Source: DATLLN01 sp963797175 | GTDB lineage: Bacteria; Actinomycetota; Thermoleophilia; Gaiellales; JAICJC01 | DNA length: 64,000 nucleotides | NCBI GenBank assembly: GCA_963797175.1 | Contig: CAWCOL010000005.1 | Span: 682,001 to 746,000 of the forward strand | Direction of reading: 5' to 3' | Part shown: in pieces, positions 17,720 through 28,890 of the stretch | Numbering within the stretch: position 1 is the first letter of the stretch | Layout of the letters: each line of letters starts with the position of its first letter | The notes under the pieces: model-generated | The model's database searches: none | Seen by the model: only the letters and a program-made list of their open reading frames with translations | Told to the model about the DNA's origin: nothing | Made by a program: the position numbers and the translations under genes

Positions 17720-18142
17720 CTAGACCAGCTCGTCGGCCGAGAAGTAGATCGCGATCTCGCGCTCGGCGGACGCGGTCGAGTCCGAGCCGTGGACGATGTT
17801 CTGGCCGATCTCCAGCGCGTAGTCCCCGCGGATCGTGCCCGGTGCGGAGTCGAGCGGGTTGGTGGCGCCCATCATCGTGCGCACGGTGGAGACCGCCGCC
17901 GGCCCCTCGAGCACCATCGCGATCACGGGGCCGGACGTGATGAACTCGACCAGCTCCGGGAAGAACGGCTTGTCCGAGTGCTCCTCGTAGTGCGCGCCGG
18001 CCAGCACCTCGGTCACCCGCAGCAGCTTGAGGCCGCGCAGGGTCAGGCCGCGCTGCTCGAACCGCTGCAGGATCGCGCCGGAGAGCCGCCGCTCGAACGC
18101 GTCGGGCTTGATCATCACGAACGTCCGCTCGACATCGGGCAC
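17720..18142 (-). CDS. ndk: nucleoside diphosphate kinase
   Basis: Transfers the gamma-phosphate between nucleoside di- and triphosphates. 140 residues, full length for the family, with TFVMIKPDAFERR near the start, FITSGPVIAMVLEG, and the active-site His in GQNIVHGSDS. Followed after 4 bases by maf, a nucleotide-pool housekeeping neighbour. Confidence 0.96.
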   Translation of the reverse strand: MPDVERTFVMIKPDAFERRLSGAILQRFEQRGLTLRGLKLLRVTEVLAGAHYEEHSDKPFFPELVEFITSGPVIAMVLEGPAAVSTVRTMMGATNPLDSAPGTIRGDYALEIGQNIVHGSDSTASAEREIAIYFSADELV

Positions 18143-18160
18143 GGGGCGCTCCTGTCAGTC

Positions 18161-18727
18161 TTAGGCTTCGGTGGTGGTGCGCTGCGAGACCGGGTCGCGC
18201 ATCGTCCGGCCGGTGCCCGGTGCGGGCGGCGCCGATACGGCCGTCTCACAGTAGGGGCACAGGCGCCAGTCGGGGTCGAGCGGCGCCTTGCACCGGCGGC
18301 ACGCATTCTTCAGCTTGGTGCCGCAGTGCGGGCAGGAGAGGAACCCGGGATCGGCCGCGTTGCGGCAGTAGGGGCACACCTGGTCGGCACCGAGCCGGCG
18401 CCGCATCGCCTGGATCTCGAGCTCGCGCTCGTGCACGTCCTCGAGGTACTCCGGCGGGCGCAGCAGCAGATAGATGATCACGCCCAGCGGGCCGAACAGG
18501 ACGGCCGCGGCCACGCACACGCCGACGATCACCGGGTCGTCGATGCGGCGCCGCGCATCCTTCGCCGTCCAGAACGCGAGGGCCAGCCACATGGCGATCG
18601 CGAACAGCGCCGTGACCCGGATCAGGGCGACGAACCACCCCGATGAGAAGAAGTCGCTGACGCCCGAGAACGGGCCCGAATCGGACGAGGCCGCGCTGGA
18701 TGTGTCGAGAAGGGGCACGATTGGCAT
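18161..18727 (-). CDS. membrane protein with two zinc ribbons
   Basis: 188 residues with two hydrophobic helices (about 31-53, VALIRVTALFAIAMWLALAF; and 68-87, VIVGVCVAAAVLFGPLGVII), then a cytoplasmic tail carrying paired CxxC knuckles: CPYCRNAA with CPHCGTKL, then CRRCKAPL with CPYCETAV. This is a double zinc-ribbon arrangement. Function unknown. It sits between folC and ndk on the same strand, and membrane-tethered zinc ribbons of this kind occur next to folC in related actinobacteria (recollection). Start ATG at 18727. Confidence 0.75.
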   Translation of the reverse strand: MPIVPLLDTSSAASSDSGPFSGVSDFFSSGWFVALIRVTALFAIAMWLALAFWTAKDARRRIDDPVIVGVCVAAAVLFGPLGVIIYLLLRPPEYLEDVHERELEIQAMRRRLGADQVCPYCRNAADPGFLSCPHCGTKLKNACRRCKAPLDPDWRLCPYCETAVSAPPAPGTGRTMRDPVSQRTTTEA

Positions 18728-18801
18728 GCGGACCTTCCGCTCAGTCTAGGTGGCACACCGGTCGGCACGCAATGCACGCGCGCACTCGCAGGCCCCGGCG
18801 T

Positions 18802-19930
18802 TCAGTCATTCAGGTCCTGGAGAAGATACAGGGAGCCGCAGACGACAACGGCTCCACGCGGCCCGGCGAGGGTGCGGGCGGCGTCCAGCGCCTCGTGCGG
18901 ATCGGCCGTGGAGGCGCCCCCGGTGATCCGCTCCAGCTCGGCAACGGGCATCGCCCGGTCGCTCGACGTCTGCGTCGCGATGATGGTCGGGCAGACCGTC
19001 CGCAGCAGGGACACCATGTCCGAGACGTCCTTGTCGGCGAGCGCGGCGAACACCGCCACCGCGGGCCGGTCGCCGAGCAGCGCCGGCAGCTCGGAGACGA
19101 GCCGCGCCATCCCCGCCGGGTTGTGGGCGCCGTCCCAGACCTCGAGCGGCGAGCCGCGGCGGACCTCGAGCCGGCCGGGGATGTGCATGCGCTCGATCGG
19201 GGCCGGGGAGACCGGCCGGCCCAGCGCCGCCTCGACCGCCGCCCGGGCGACCGCGCGGTTCTGCTCCTGGTAGCTGCCGCCGACCGCGACCACCAGCGTG
19301 CGCGACGCCTGCGGCACGCGATTCTCCCAGCCCGGCTCGCCGAAGACGACGATGCCGTCCGCCGGGACGACGGCGAGCTTCTCGGCGGCGATCGCCTCGC
19401 GGGTGTCGCCCAGCAGGTCGACGTGCTCGAGCGTGACGTTGGTCAGCACCTGGACGCGCGAGCGGGGCAGCACGTTGGTGGCGTCCAGCCTGCCCCCCAG
19501 CCCCGCCTCGACGACCGCCCACTCGACGCCGGCCCGGGCGAAGGCGAGCAGCGCCGCGCCGGTCAGCGCCTCGAACTGCGTGACGCTCGTCGCCGACGCG
19601 TCACGCACCGCCAGCACCGCCTCCTCGTACGCCGTGGCGTCGATCGTCTCGCCGCCGATCCGGATCCGCTCGCGGAAGGTGGTGATGTGCGGCGACACGT
19701 ACGACGCCGGTGGCGACCCCCTCGGCCTGGAGCAGCGCCTCGCAGAACCGCACGGTGGAGGACTTGCCGTTCGACCCGACCACGTGGATCGCGTCGAACT
19801 CGCGCTCCGGGTTGCCCAGCCGGTCGAGCAGCGTGCGCATGCGGTCGAGCCCGAACCGCATCCCGAACAGGCTGAGCGAGGCGATGTACTGCTCGGCCGG
19901 CGTCGTCGCGTCGCTCACCGAGGGGCTCAC
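18802..19930 (-). CDS. folC: folylpolyglutamate / dihydrofolate synthase (frameshifted)
   Basis: Adds glutamate to folates (Mur-ligase superfamily). The GTG at 19930 overlaps the valS stop (GTGA) and leads to the P-loop HVVGSNGKSSTVRF. The frame slips near 19706, where one extra base sits before YVSPHITTFRERI. The rest is intact: ATSVTQFEALTGAALLAFA, EAGLGGRLDATNV, the EVWDGAHNPAGM ligase motif and a normal C-terminus (VVVCGSLYLLQDLND). Probably a sequencing error rather than a dead gene, because both parts keep all catalytic motifs. Confidence 0.9.
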
Positions 19931-22453
19931 CCGCCGTCGAGCCGCCGCTCGAGCTCCGCCACCTCGGCGGCCCAGCGCTCGGCCTTGGCGCGCTCGGCCT
20001 CGACCAGCTGCGCCGGGGCGCGGCCGGTGAATCCCTCGTTCGCCAGCTTGGCGGCCGCCCGGTCGTGCTCGGTGCGGGCCGCGGCCAGGCGCCGTTCGAT
20101 CTCGGGCCGGTCGTCCACCAGGATCCGCGGCACCTCGGCCTCGCCGGTCACCTGCGCGCGGCGGATGCGGGCGAGCAGGCGGCGCAGCGTCATGTCCTGC
20201 GGCACCGCCACCGGCACATCGCCGGCCGCGGCCAGCCGCCGCACCTCGGTGACGAACGCCATCTCCTGCTCGACCCGCGCCTCCAGCGCCTCGTCGCGAT
20301 GCTCCGCGGCCGGCTCCGGGAACGGCGAGCACATCAGCAGCTCGCGCTCGCCGGGCAGGAACCGCCAGATCTCCTCGGTCACGAACGGCATCACCGGGTG
20401 CGCCAGCGCCACCGTCCGCTCCAGCACCCAGAGCAGGTTGGCCGACGCTGCGGCGGCAGCCTCGCCCCCGTCCGCCAGGCGCAGCTTGACCTCCTCCAGG
20501 TACCAGTCGCAGAGGTCGTTCCAGATGAACGCGTAGAGCTCCTTGACCGCGCCGGCGAAGTCGTAGCCGTCGATCAGCCGCAGCACGTCGGCGCTCGCCC
20601 CGGCCAGCCGGGAGAGGATCCAGCGGTCGGCGGGCTCGGCCTGCGACGGCTCCGGCACCACGCCGCCGTCGATCCCGAGCAGCGCGAACCGGGAGGCGTT
20701 CCACAGCTTGTTGGCGAGCTTGGAGCCCTCCTCGATCATGCCCTCGGCGAAGCGCACGTCCTGCGTCGAGCTCATCTTGAGCAGGCCGTAGCGCGTCCCG
20801 TCGGCGCCGTAGCGGTCGACCAGGTCGAGCGGGTTGACGCCCGTGCCCAGCGACTTGGACATGCGGCGGCCGTCCGCGCGCCTGGATGACCGAGTTGATG
20901 ACCACGTCGGTGAACGGGATCTCGCCGCAGAACTCGATGCCGAGCATCACCATCCGCGACACCCACAGGTTGATGATCTCGCGGGCCGTGACCAGCGCGT
21001 TGCCCGGGTAGAAGGCGCGCAGCCGCTCCGTCTGCTCGGGCCAGCCCAGCGTCGCGAACGGCCACAGGCCGGACGAGAACCACGTGTCCAGCACGTCCTC
21101 GTCGCGCACCAGCTCGACGGAGCCGCACGTCCCGCACGCGTCCGGCGTCGAGGTGCGCACGGTGACGTGGCCGTCGGGGCAGTACCAGACCGGGATCTGG
21201 TGCCCCCACCAGAGCTGCCGGGAGATGCACCAGGGGCGGATCTGCTCCATCCAGTGGAAGAACGTGCCGGCCTGGGACTCCGGGTGGAAGCGCACACGGC
21301 CGCTGCGCACGGCGTCGATCGCCGGCGCCGCCAGCTCCTGCATCTCGCAGAACCACTGGAGCGAGATCAGCGGCTCGATGCGGTCGCCGCTGCGGTCGCA
21401 GTGGCCCACCTCGTGCTCGTAGGGGTGCTCCTCCTTGAGCAGCCCGAGCTGGAAGAGCCGGTCGACCACGCCCTGCCGCGCGCCGGCGGCCGTCAGCCCC
21501 GCGAACTCGCCGGCGGCCTCGTTCATGCGGCCGTCGAAGCCGATCACGGACAGCTCCTCGAGCCCGTGCCGGCGGCCGATCTCGAAGTCGTTGGGGTCGT
21601 GGCCGGGCGTCACCTTGAGCGCGCCGGTGCCGAAGTCCATCTTCACGTACTCGTCGGCGATGATCGGCACCTCGCGATCGACGATCGGCACGATGGCGGT
21701 GCCGCCCACCAGGTGGCGGTAGCGCTCGTCGTCGGGGTGCACGGCCACGGCGGTGTCGGCCAGGATCGTCTCGGGCCGCACCGTCGCCACCACCAGGAAC
21801 TCGGTCGTGCCCGTGATCGGGTAGCGCACCTCGTAGAGCGTGTCGGCGGCGTGCTCGTAGCGCACCTCGAGGTCGGAGATCGCCGACGCACAGCTCGGGC
21901 ACCAGTTGACGATCCGGTTGCCGCGGTAGATCCAGCCCTTCTCGTAGAGGCCGACGAACACCTCGGTCACGGCCCGCGCGTAGGCGTCGTCCATCGTGAA
22001 CCGCTCGTGGTCGTAGTCCATCGCGCAGCCGAGCCGCTTGAACTGCTGGATGATGGCCGCCCCGTACTGGCTCCGCCACTCCCACACCCGCTCGACGAAC
22101 GCCTCGCGGCCGAGGTCGTAGCGCGTGCTGCCGGCGGCGCGCAGCTGCTTCTCGACCACGTTCTGGGTGGCGATGCCGGCGTGGTCGGTGCCGCAGATCC
22201 AGAGCGTCTCGAAGCCCTGCATGCCGCGCAGCCGGATCAGCGCATCCTGGATCGTCCCGTTCAGCGCGTGGCCCATGTGCAGCTCACCCGTCACGTTGGG
22301 CGGCGGCACGGCGATCACGTACGGCGGCCGGTCCGACGCCGGGTCGGCCGAGAAGGCGTCGGCGGCCTCCCACGCGGCGAACACGCGCGCCTCCACGTCG
22401 CCCGGCTCGTAGCGGCTGCGGTCGTGCAGCTCCTGGGTGTCGGTGGAGGCCAT
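19927..22453 (-). CDS. valS: valine--tRNA ligase (frameshifted)
   Basis: Class I aminoacyl-tRNA synthetase charging tRNA-Val. The ATG at 22453 is followed by PPPNVTGELHMGHALNGT (HIGH motif as HMGH), the editing domain (VATVRPETILADTAVAVHP), a zinc-like CxxC pair in CPDGHVTVRTSTPDACGTCG, and LWWGHQIPVWYC. Near 20880 the frame slips after VVINSVIQA; the next frame opens with RRMSKSLGTGVNP (KMSKS motif) and runs through the anticodon-binding domain to a C-terminal coiled coil (AELERRLDGG). One base repairs it. It overlaps folC at the stop and is divergent from the membrane protein at 22481. Confidence 0.94.
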
Positions 22454-22480
22454 GAACGCTGATTGTAGTGTTGGGGGTCG

Positions 22481-23341
22481 ATGCGCCGACCGTCCCCCGT
22501 CGCCGTTGTCTGGGCGCTGCACGCTGCCACGGCGGCCGCGATCGGCGCCACCCACTCCCGGGTTCCCGCGGAGCGCCTGTACAACAGCCGCCGCGGCGGC
22601 CTCTCCCGCGTGCTGGTGTTCGCGTGCTACCCGACCGCCGTCGCGGCGGTCGCCGCGCTGCCCTCCGGCCGCGGCCGGCTGCGCTGGGCGGCGCTGCCGC
22701 TGTGCGCGACCGCGGCGCTGCCCGGCGTCGTGGACGAGCACCACCTGGACGGCCGCCCCCGCAACCTGCCGGCGGCGGCGGGCGTGCTGCTGGCCGCCGC
22801 GGCGACGCTGCCGGGGCCGCCCGCGGATCCGGGCGTGGCGCCCCACCGCGCCGCCGGCATGGTGCTCGCGACCGGCCTGGCCGCGGTCTCGGCGCCATGG
22901 GTGCTGGCCGACCTCGGCATCCAGACGACGGGCATGCGCCGGCCCTCGCCCGGCGAGCCCGGCATCGACCGCGTGCACCTCGGCCACCACGAGGGGCTGG
23001 ACGGCGCGCTGCTGGCGTGGGACGCGCTGATCCTGTCGCGGCGCCCGACCGGCCGGCTGCACGGCTGGTTCCTGGCGCTGATGCTGACCTACGGCGTCGC
23101 GGTGGCCGCGCAGGACGCATGGCTCGAGCAGGTGGTCAAGCCCGGCTGGACCGACCGGCGGCTGCCGGACGTCGCGCGCCCGGCTCCCACCCGCGCCTGG
23201 GCGGCCCTGCTGGCGGCGACGCCGCTCGCGCGGCTGCTGCTCAGCGGCGGCCGGCGGCGGCCGCGGCCAGCACGGCGCGGGTTGCGTCGGCGCCGAAGCG
23301 CTGCGCCGTGCCGTCCTGGTCGCCCTCGGTGTAGATCGTGA
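22481..23341 (+). CDS. unknown multi-helix membrane protein
   Basis: Unrecognised. About six hydrophobic Ala/Leu-rich segments separated by short loops (for example VLVFACYPTAVAAVAALP and FLALMLTYGVAVAAQDAWLE). The tail after about residue 250 becomes Arg/Pro-rich and overlaps the converging serine-hydrolase remnant by about 100 bases, so the true end may be near 23250 if a frameshift is present. The start ATG lies 27 bases from the divergent valS start. Confidence 0.55.
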   Translation: MRRPSPVAVVWALHAATAAAIGATHSRVPAERLYNSRRGGLSRVLVFACYPTAVAAVAALPSGRGRLRWAALPLCATAALPGVVDEHHLDGRPRNLPAAAGVLLAAAATLPGPPADPGVAPHRAAGMVLATGLAAVSAPWVLADLGIQTTGMRRPSPGEPGIDRVHLGHHEGLDGALLAWDALILSRRPTGRLHGWFLALMLTYGVAVAAQDAWLEQVVKPGWTDRRLPDVARPAPTRAWAALLAATPLARLLLSGGRRRPRPARRGLRRRRSAAPCRPGRPRCRS

Positions 23342-24344
23342 TCACCGCCGGGCCGTTGCGGGTGAAGACGATCGGCGACGTCGTTGTCGGTGTCGGTCCA
23401 GCCAGCCGATCTTGTGGGCGACCGGCAGCCCGCCGGCGCCGGCCGGGACGAGGCCCGGGTCCTGCGCGTGCACCATCAGGTACAGCAGCTCGCGCGCCTC
23501 GTGCGGGCTGACGCCGCTGGCGGGGCAGCGGCCCGCGGCCCGCGGCCGCGTCGGCCAGGTCGGCCGCCAGCTCGGCCATGTCGGCCGGCGTCGTGTGCTT
23601 GTACGGCGTCCGGCGGCGGATCGACGACCGTGATCGCCGGCGGGCCGCCGCCCGCGCCGACCAGGTAGCCGCCCTCCATGTACGTGTGCGTCAGCCCCAG
23701 CGACGCGGCAGAACGCGACCATCCGCGCCGCGCCGCCCGGCTCGCTGCCGCCGATCATCTCCAGCACCTCGTTCGCCGAGGCGTTGTCCGAGTAGCGCGT
23801 GATCGCGCAGGAACGGGTTCCAGTACGGCGTCGCCGACGGCTCGGTGTCGATCGTCGAGAGCGCGGTGAGCATCGCCGGCAGCTTCAGCGTGCTGGCCGC
23901 CTCGAACTGGCGCGCCCGCGTTGTACGCCGCCGCCGTCGCCGTCCGCGGTGCGCGCGTAGATGCCGACGTGCGGCGTCGCCTCGTCCGCCAGCGACCGCA
24001 GCCGCACGTCCAGCGGGCGGTCGTCGTCCGGCGCCGCCAGCGTCCGGATCGAGCCGCGCGGCACGCCGTAGACGGGCACCGCCTCCCGGCCGGCGACCGA
24101 CACGCGGAGGTCGCCCCGCGGCACCGGCGCCACGCAGCGCACGGAACGCGCCGTTCGCGCGCACCGGCACCGCCCAGCGGCGCCGCCCGGACGAGACGAC
24201 GACGGCCGATGTCCCGGCCGGCGCATGGCCGGCCACCGTGCCGTCCCAGATCTCGTAGGACGCCGGCTGCGCGACGACCACCGGCCCTGCGTGCGGCGGC
24301 GGCGGGCCGGCCACCGCGGCCAGCAGCAGGAGCAGGCGGATCAT
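23241..24344 (-). pseudogene. secreted class-A beta-lactamase-like serine hydrolase, heavily frameshifted
   Basis: Starts at ATG 24344 with a signal-like MIRLLLLLAAVAG. The fold pieces are found across several frames: the nucleophile motif ASTLKLPAML (SxxK), YSDNASANEVL (SDN), MEGGYLVGAGGG, a segment beginning SGVSPHEARELLYLM, AHKIGW (KTG equivalent) and the ending NGPAVITIYTEG. Together they cover a serine hydrolase of beta-lactamase type. At least six single-base slips are needed, near 24135, 23915, 23800, 23706, 23615, 23528 and 23375-23395, far more per kilobase than in the neighbours. Either a decaying gene or a badly read stretch. Active-site motifs persist, so a recent loss or sequence error fits better than old decay. 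Confidence 0.7.
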
Positions 24345-24379
24345 GGCCGTTCAGCCCGCGCGGGGGCGGCGCGAGCCGC

Positions 24380-25660
<1,281 letters not shown>

Positions 25661-25672
25661 CTGAGCGTCCCC

Positions 25673-26257
25673 CTAGTGATGCGCGATGACGCGGTCGACG
25701 ATGCCGTACTCGTTCGCCTCTTCGGCCGTCATGAAGTAGTCGCGCTCCGTGTCGCGCGTGACCTTCTCGATCGGCTGGCCGGTGTGGTCGGCGATGATCT
25801 GGTCGAGCCGCTTGCGGATGTCGATGATCTCGCGCGCGTGGATCTCGATGTCGGTCGCCTGGCCCTGGAATCCGGACGACACCTGGTGGATCAGGATCTT
25901 CGAGTTGGGCAGCGCCATCCGCTTGCCCTTCGCGCCGCCGGCCAGCAGCAGCGCGCCCATGCTCATCGCGATGCCGACGCAGATCGTCTGCACGTCCGGC
26001 TTCACGAACTGCATCGTGTCGTAGATCGCCAGGCCGGCGTAGACGCTGCCGCCCGGCGAGTTGACGTAGATCGAGATGTCCTTGTCCGGATCCTCGGACT
26101 CGAGGTGCAGCAGCTGCGCCACGATCAGGTTCGCCACCTGGTCGTCGACCGGCGTGCCCAGGAAGATGATCCGCTCGTTCAGCAGCCGGGAGTAGATGTC
26201 GAACGCCCGCTCCCCGCGGGATGTCTGCTCGATGACCATTGGCACAAGTGGGCTCAC
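25673..26257 (-). CDS. clpP: ATP-dependent Clp protease proteolytic subunit
   Basis: Serine protease subunit of ClpXP. 194 residues with the catalytic triad: Ser in GIAMSMGALLLAGG, His in ILIHQVSSGFQG and Asp in RDTERDYFM. The residue before the catalytic SMGA is Met where most ClpPs have Ala. GTG start at 26257 with an AGGAGA ribosome site. Follows tig by 11 bases; order tig-clpP-clpX, as in many bacteria. Confidence 0.97.
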   Translation of the reverse strand: MSPLVPMVIEQTSRGERAFDIYSRLLNERIIFLGTPVDDQVANLIVAQLLHLESEDPDKDISIYVNSPGGSVYAGLAIYDTMQFVKPDVQTICVGIAMSMGALLLAGGAKGKRMALPNSKILIHQVSSGFQGQATDIEIHAREIIDIRKRLDQIIADHTGQPIEKVTRDTERDYFMTAEEANEYGIVDRVIAHH

Positions 26258-26268
26258 GCGCGCGTCTC

Positions 26269-27681
26269 CTAACTCGTTGCCGGCTCACCGGAGCCGGGCG
26301 TCCAGATTGCAGAGGGTGGTTTACCGCCTCCGGCCTCAGACTCCTGCTCCGGCGTCCACAGCTTCGCCCTCGCCTCTGCCTGCTCCGGCGAGATCTCTTT
26401 CGCGTTATCGACCGCAACGTCCAGAGCCTTTTGCATCCGCAGGTCAATCCGCAGCGCGGTCAGCGTTGCGGCGTCGCCCATCAGCCGGGAAACGGCGCTG
26501 TCGGCGTCCTCCTCGGCGGTCGCGGCCTGCTCGCGGATCCACTCCTCGATCCGCTCGTCGGTGATCTCGATGCCCTCGGCGTCGGCCACCGCCTCCAGCA
26601 CCAGATCCTTGGCCACGGCGTCCTCCGCCTCGGCCCGCAGCCGGGCGGCGAGGTCGTCGGAGGTCTGGCCCGTCATCGCCATGTACTGCTCGGTGGTGAG
26701 CCCGCGCTGGGCCAGCCCGTCCACCAGGCTGCGCAGCATCTCGGCCATCCGGCTGCGCACCAGCGCGTCGGGCAGCGGCGTGGCCAGCTCGCGGGCCAGC
26801 GAATCCAGCACCGACGAGCGGAAGATCTGGTCGGACTCGCCCTTCATCGCGCCGGCGATGCGCTCGGTGATGTCGGCCTCGAGCTCGGCGAGGGTGTCGA
26901 ACTCGCTGACGCTCTTGGCGAACTCGTCGTCCAGCTCGGGCAGCTTCCGCTCCTTGACGTCCTTCATCGTGACGTGGAAGACGGCGGCCTTGCCGGCCAG
27001 GTCGTCCGACGGGTAGTCGGCGGGGAACATGACCGAGACGTCGCGCTCGTCGCCCGGCGACATGCCGGCCATGCCGCGCTCGAGGTCGGGCAGCAGCCTG
27101 CCGCCGCCCAGCTCGATGCCGTAGTCGGTGCCGCGGCCGCCCTCGAAGGCGGTGCCGTCCATCGAGCCGGCGAAGTCGATGACCAAGAAGTCGCCCTCCT
27201 GCGCGCCGCGCTCGACCGGCACCAGCTCGGCCACCGAGCCGCGCAGCCGCTCCAGCTCGGCGTCGATCGCCTCGCGGGGCGCGTCGGCCGGCATCCGCAC
27301 GCCGTCCACGCCCTTGTAGCTCTTCACCTCGGGCTTGGGCTTGACGTCGACCTCGGCCGAGAACGCGAACGGCGCGCCCTCCTCGGGGCCGTCGTCGAAG
27401 TCGATGGTGGGCCGCTCGACCGGGTCGATGCCCGCCACGGCGACGGCGCGCCGGTACCAGCCGTCGATGTGCGAGTCGAGCGCCTCCTCGCGCAGGGTGT
27501 CGGAGCCGATCCGCTGCTTGATCAGCGCGGCGGGCGCCTTGCCCTTGCGGAAGCCGGGCATCCGCACCGACTGCGACAGGTCGTGGAGCGCGTGCTCGAA
27601 CGCGTGATCGACGTCCGAAACCGGCACCTCGACGCTCAGGCGGACGCGGTTCTCGGGGAGTTCTTGTAGCGTGGTCTTCAT
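26269..27681 (-). CDS. tig: trigger factor
   Basis: Ribosome-bound chaperone and prolyl isomerase. 470 residues: an N-terminal ribosome-binding domain with the loop MPGFRKGKAPAAL (residues about 42-54), a central FKBP-type PPIase domain, and a C-terminal helical chaperone domain. The end is extended by a Gly/Pro/Ser-rich tail (GGGKPPSAIWTPGSG). Starts with ATG at 27681, preceded by a structured non-coding stretch. First gene of the tig-clpP-clpX cluster. Confidence 0.95.
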   Translation of the reverse strand: MKTTLQELPENRVRLSVEVPVSDVDHAFEHALHDLSQSVRMPGFRKGKAPAALIKQRIGSDTLREEALDSHIDGWYRRAVAVAGIDPVERPTIDFDDGPEEGAPFAFSAEVDVKPKPEVKSYKGVDGVRMPADAPREAIDAELERLRGSVAELVPVERGAQEGDFLVIDFAGSMDGTAFEGGRGTDYGIELGGGRLLPDLERGMAGMSPGDERDVSVMFPADYPSDDLAGKAAVFHVTMKDVKERKLPELDDEFAKSVSEFDTLAELEADITERIAGAMKGESDQIFRSSVLDSLARELATPLPDALVRSRMAEMLRSLVDGLAQRGLTTEQYMAMTGQTSDDLAARLRAEAEDAVAKDLVLEAVADAEGIEITDERIEEWIREQAATAEEDADSAVSRLMGDAATLTALRIDLRMQKALDVAVDNAKEISPEQAEARAKLWTPEQESEAGGGKPPSAIWTPGSGEPATS

Positions 27682-27732
27682 CGGGACACGACGGGGACCT
27701 CCCCCGAATCCCTCTAACCTTAGACGTGAGCC

Positions 27733-27762
27733 GCCGGGTGCGCCACCAGCGGCACACCCGGC
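27733..27762. other. GC-rich hairpin between tig and the RNA candidate
   Basis: GCCGGGTG (27733-27740) pairs with CACCCGGC (27755-27762), with a further GCC/GGC pairing inside. It lies in the tig leader region. It could end a minus-strand transcript coming from the RNA candidate or fold in the tig leader. No T-run follows on either strand. Confidence 0.4.
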
Positions 27763-27769
27763 GGATCTC

Positions 27770-27934
27770 GATGGTTGACTCCATGGGATTCGTGGTTCTG
27801 GGAGCGGATCCAGCGTCGTCCAGACGGTGGGAGCGTCCGCCGGGCAGGCTGGATAAGCCTGTTCCAGGACGCTCGTGGCGTCTGGGCCTCGCCGGGCCCC
27901 TCACAGAAACGTGAGGCCCATGGAGTCAACCATC
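27770..27934. ncRNA. candidate structured RNA, rod-like and resembling 6S RNA
   Basis: A perfect 18-base inverted repeat, GATGGTTGACTCCATGGG (27770-27787) with its complement at 27917-27934, closes a 129-base interior. Inside, CCAGACG (27820-27826) pairs with CGTCTGG (27879-27885), GAGCGTCC (27831-27838) with GGACGCTC (27867-27874), and CAGGCT (27845-27850) with AGCCTG (27856-27861) around a GGATA loop. A small hairpin CCTCAC/GTGAGG (27899-27916) sits on the 3' side of the open middle. Closing stem, large central bubble, long apical arm and a 3'-side mini-hairpin is the shape of 6S RNA read on the plus strand. The strand is not proven, and no promoter or T-tract terminator is visible. Confidence 0.45.
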
Positions 27935-27948
27935 TTGGCCCCTGGGCG

Positions 27949-28351
27949 CTACGAGAAGGCGCCCGAGACGACCAGCGTGCCACCCGCCGTGCGGACGCGC
28001 ACCTTCGAGCCGACGTGCACGGCCGGGACGCTCTGGCCGTTCTCCGTGTTGCGGTTGAGGTTGCCGTTGCCCAGCCGGTTGATGCGCATCATGCCGGCCA
28101 GCCGGCCGTCGATGAACACCTTCAGGCTGGTGCCCGCGAGCGGCTTCGCGTCCTCGACCTCGACCTGCAGCTCGCGCTCGTCGCCGCGCTGGCGGAAGTC
28201 GGCCTTGCCGTTCGGCGTTCGGGAACGCCGAGCTGCCGTGCAGGGCCGCCTGGAGCCGCGTGCCGGGGGCCGCGGCGGATGCCGGGCCGGCCACGGCGGC
28301 CATCGCGGCCAGGGCCAGGGCGAGCAGGACGACGGTTCGCAGAGTCTTCAT
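27949..28351 (-). CDS. small secreted protein with signal peptide (frameshifted)
   Basis: ATG at 28351 follows a GGAGGAG ribosome site. It opens with a clear signal peptide (MKTLRTVVLLALALAAMAAV, then AGPASAAA). The frame slips near 28215 (one extra G) after SSAFPNA. The next frame reads as a beta-rich domain of about 95 residues: DFRQRGDERELQVEVEDAKP, LAGTSLKVFIDGRLAGMMRI, and it ends GTLVVSGAFS. Family not recognised. The first part probably gives an exported soluble protein. The stop lies 15 bases from the inverted repeat of the RNA candidate. Confidence 0.7.
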
Positions 28352-28420
28352 GACTCCTCCTTCTGGGGATTGGATACACCCGCAACCACGAACGGGGGCG
28401 CCGACGGTTACAGTCCGCAC

Positions 28421-28810
28421 GTGGAGGAGGAGCGGCGGACCGGCATCGGCAGGCGCGCGCTGGACGATCCGATCGACGCCACGCGGCGCACCCGGCTCGC
28501 CAACGAGCGCACCTATCTGGCCTGGTGGCGTACCGGGCTGACGTCGCTCGCGGTCGGCCTGGGCGCGGGCAAGCTGGTGCCGGGGCTCTCGGACAGCGAC
28601 CACACCTGGGGCTACCAGGTCGTCGGCGCCGGATTCGCGCTGCTCGGGCTGGTCTGCATCGGCTACGCGATGCGCCGCCAGGACGAGGTCGAGCGGGCGC
28701 TCTCCAGCGGGCGGTTCGCGCCTCCCGACCGGCGGGTGACGCTGGCGCTGACGGCGATCGGGGTGCTGCTGGCGCTGGGCACGATGATCCTGATCATCAG
28801 CGGCATCTAG
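28421..28810 (+). CDS. DUF202 (YidH-like) membrane protein
   Basis: 129 residues starting at GTG 28421. Carries the family signature LANERTYLAWWRTGLTSLAV on the first of three membrane helices; later helices are YQVVGAGFALLGLVCIGYAM and TLALTAIGVLLALGTMILII. Function unknown; inner-membrane protein. Divergent from the small secreted gene, about 70 bases apart. Confidence 0.85.
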   Translation: MEEERRTGIGRRALDDPIDATRRTRLANERTYLAWWRTGLTSLAVGLGAGKLVPGLSDSDHTWGYQVVGAGFALLGLVCIGYAMRRQDEVERALSSGRFAPPDRRVTLALTAIGVLLALGTMILIISGI

Positions 28811-28890
28811 GCAACGATGGGGAAACCCGGCATACGAGGTACGGCTAGCCGTATTCCCTGCGAGCGCGCCCTATGGCACGATTGTCGGGA

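Noticed and set aside
27733..27762. Intrinsic terminator of the RNA candidate
   Set aside because: The hairpin is present but no T-run follows on either strand, so it is listed only as a hairpin.
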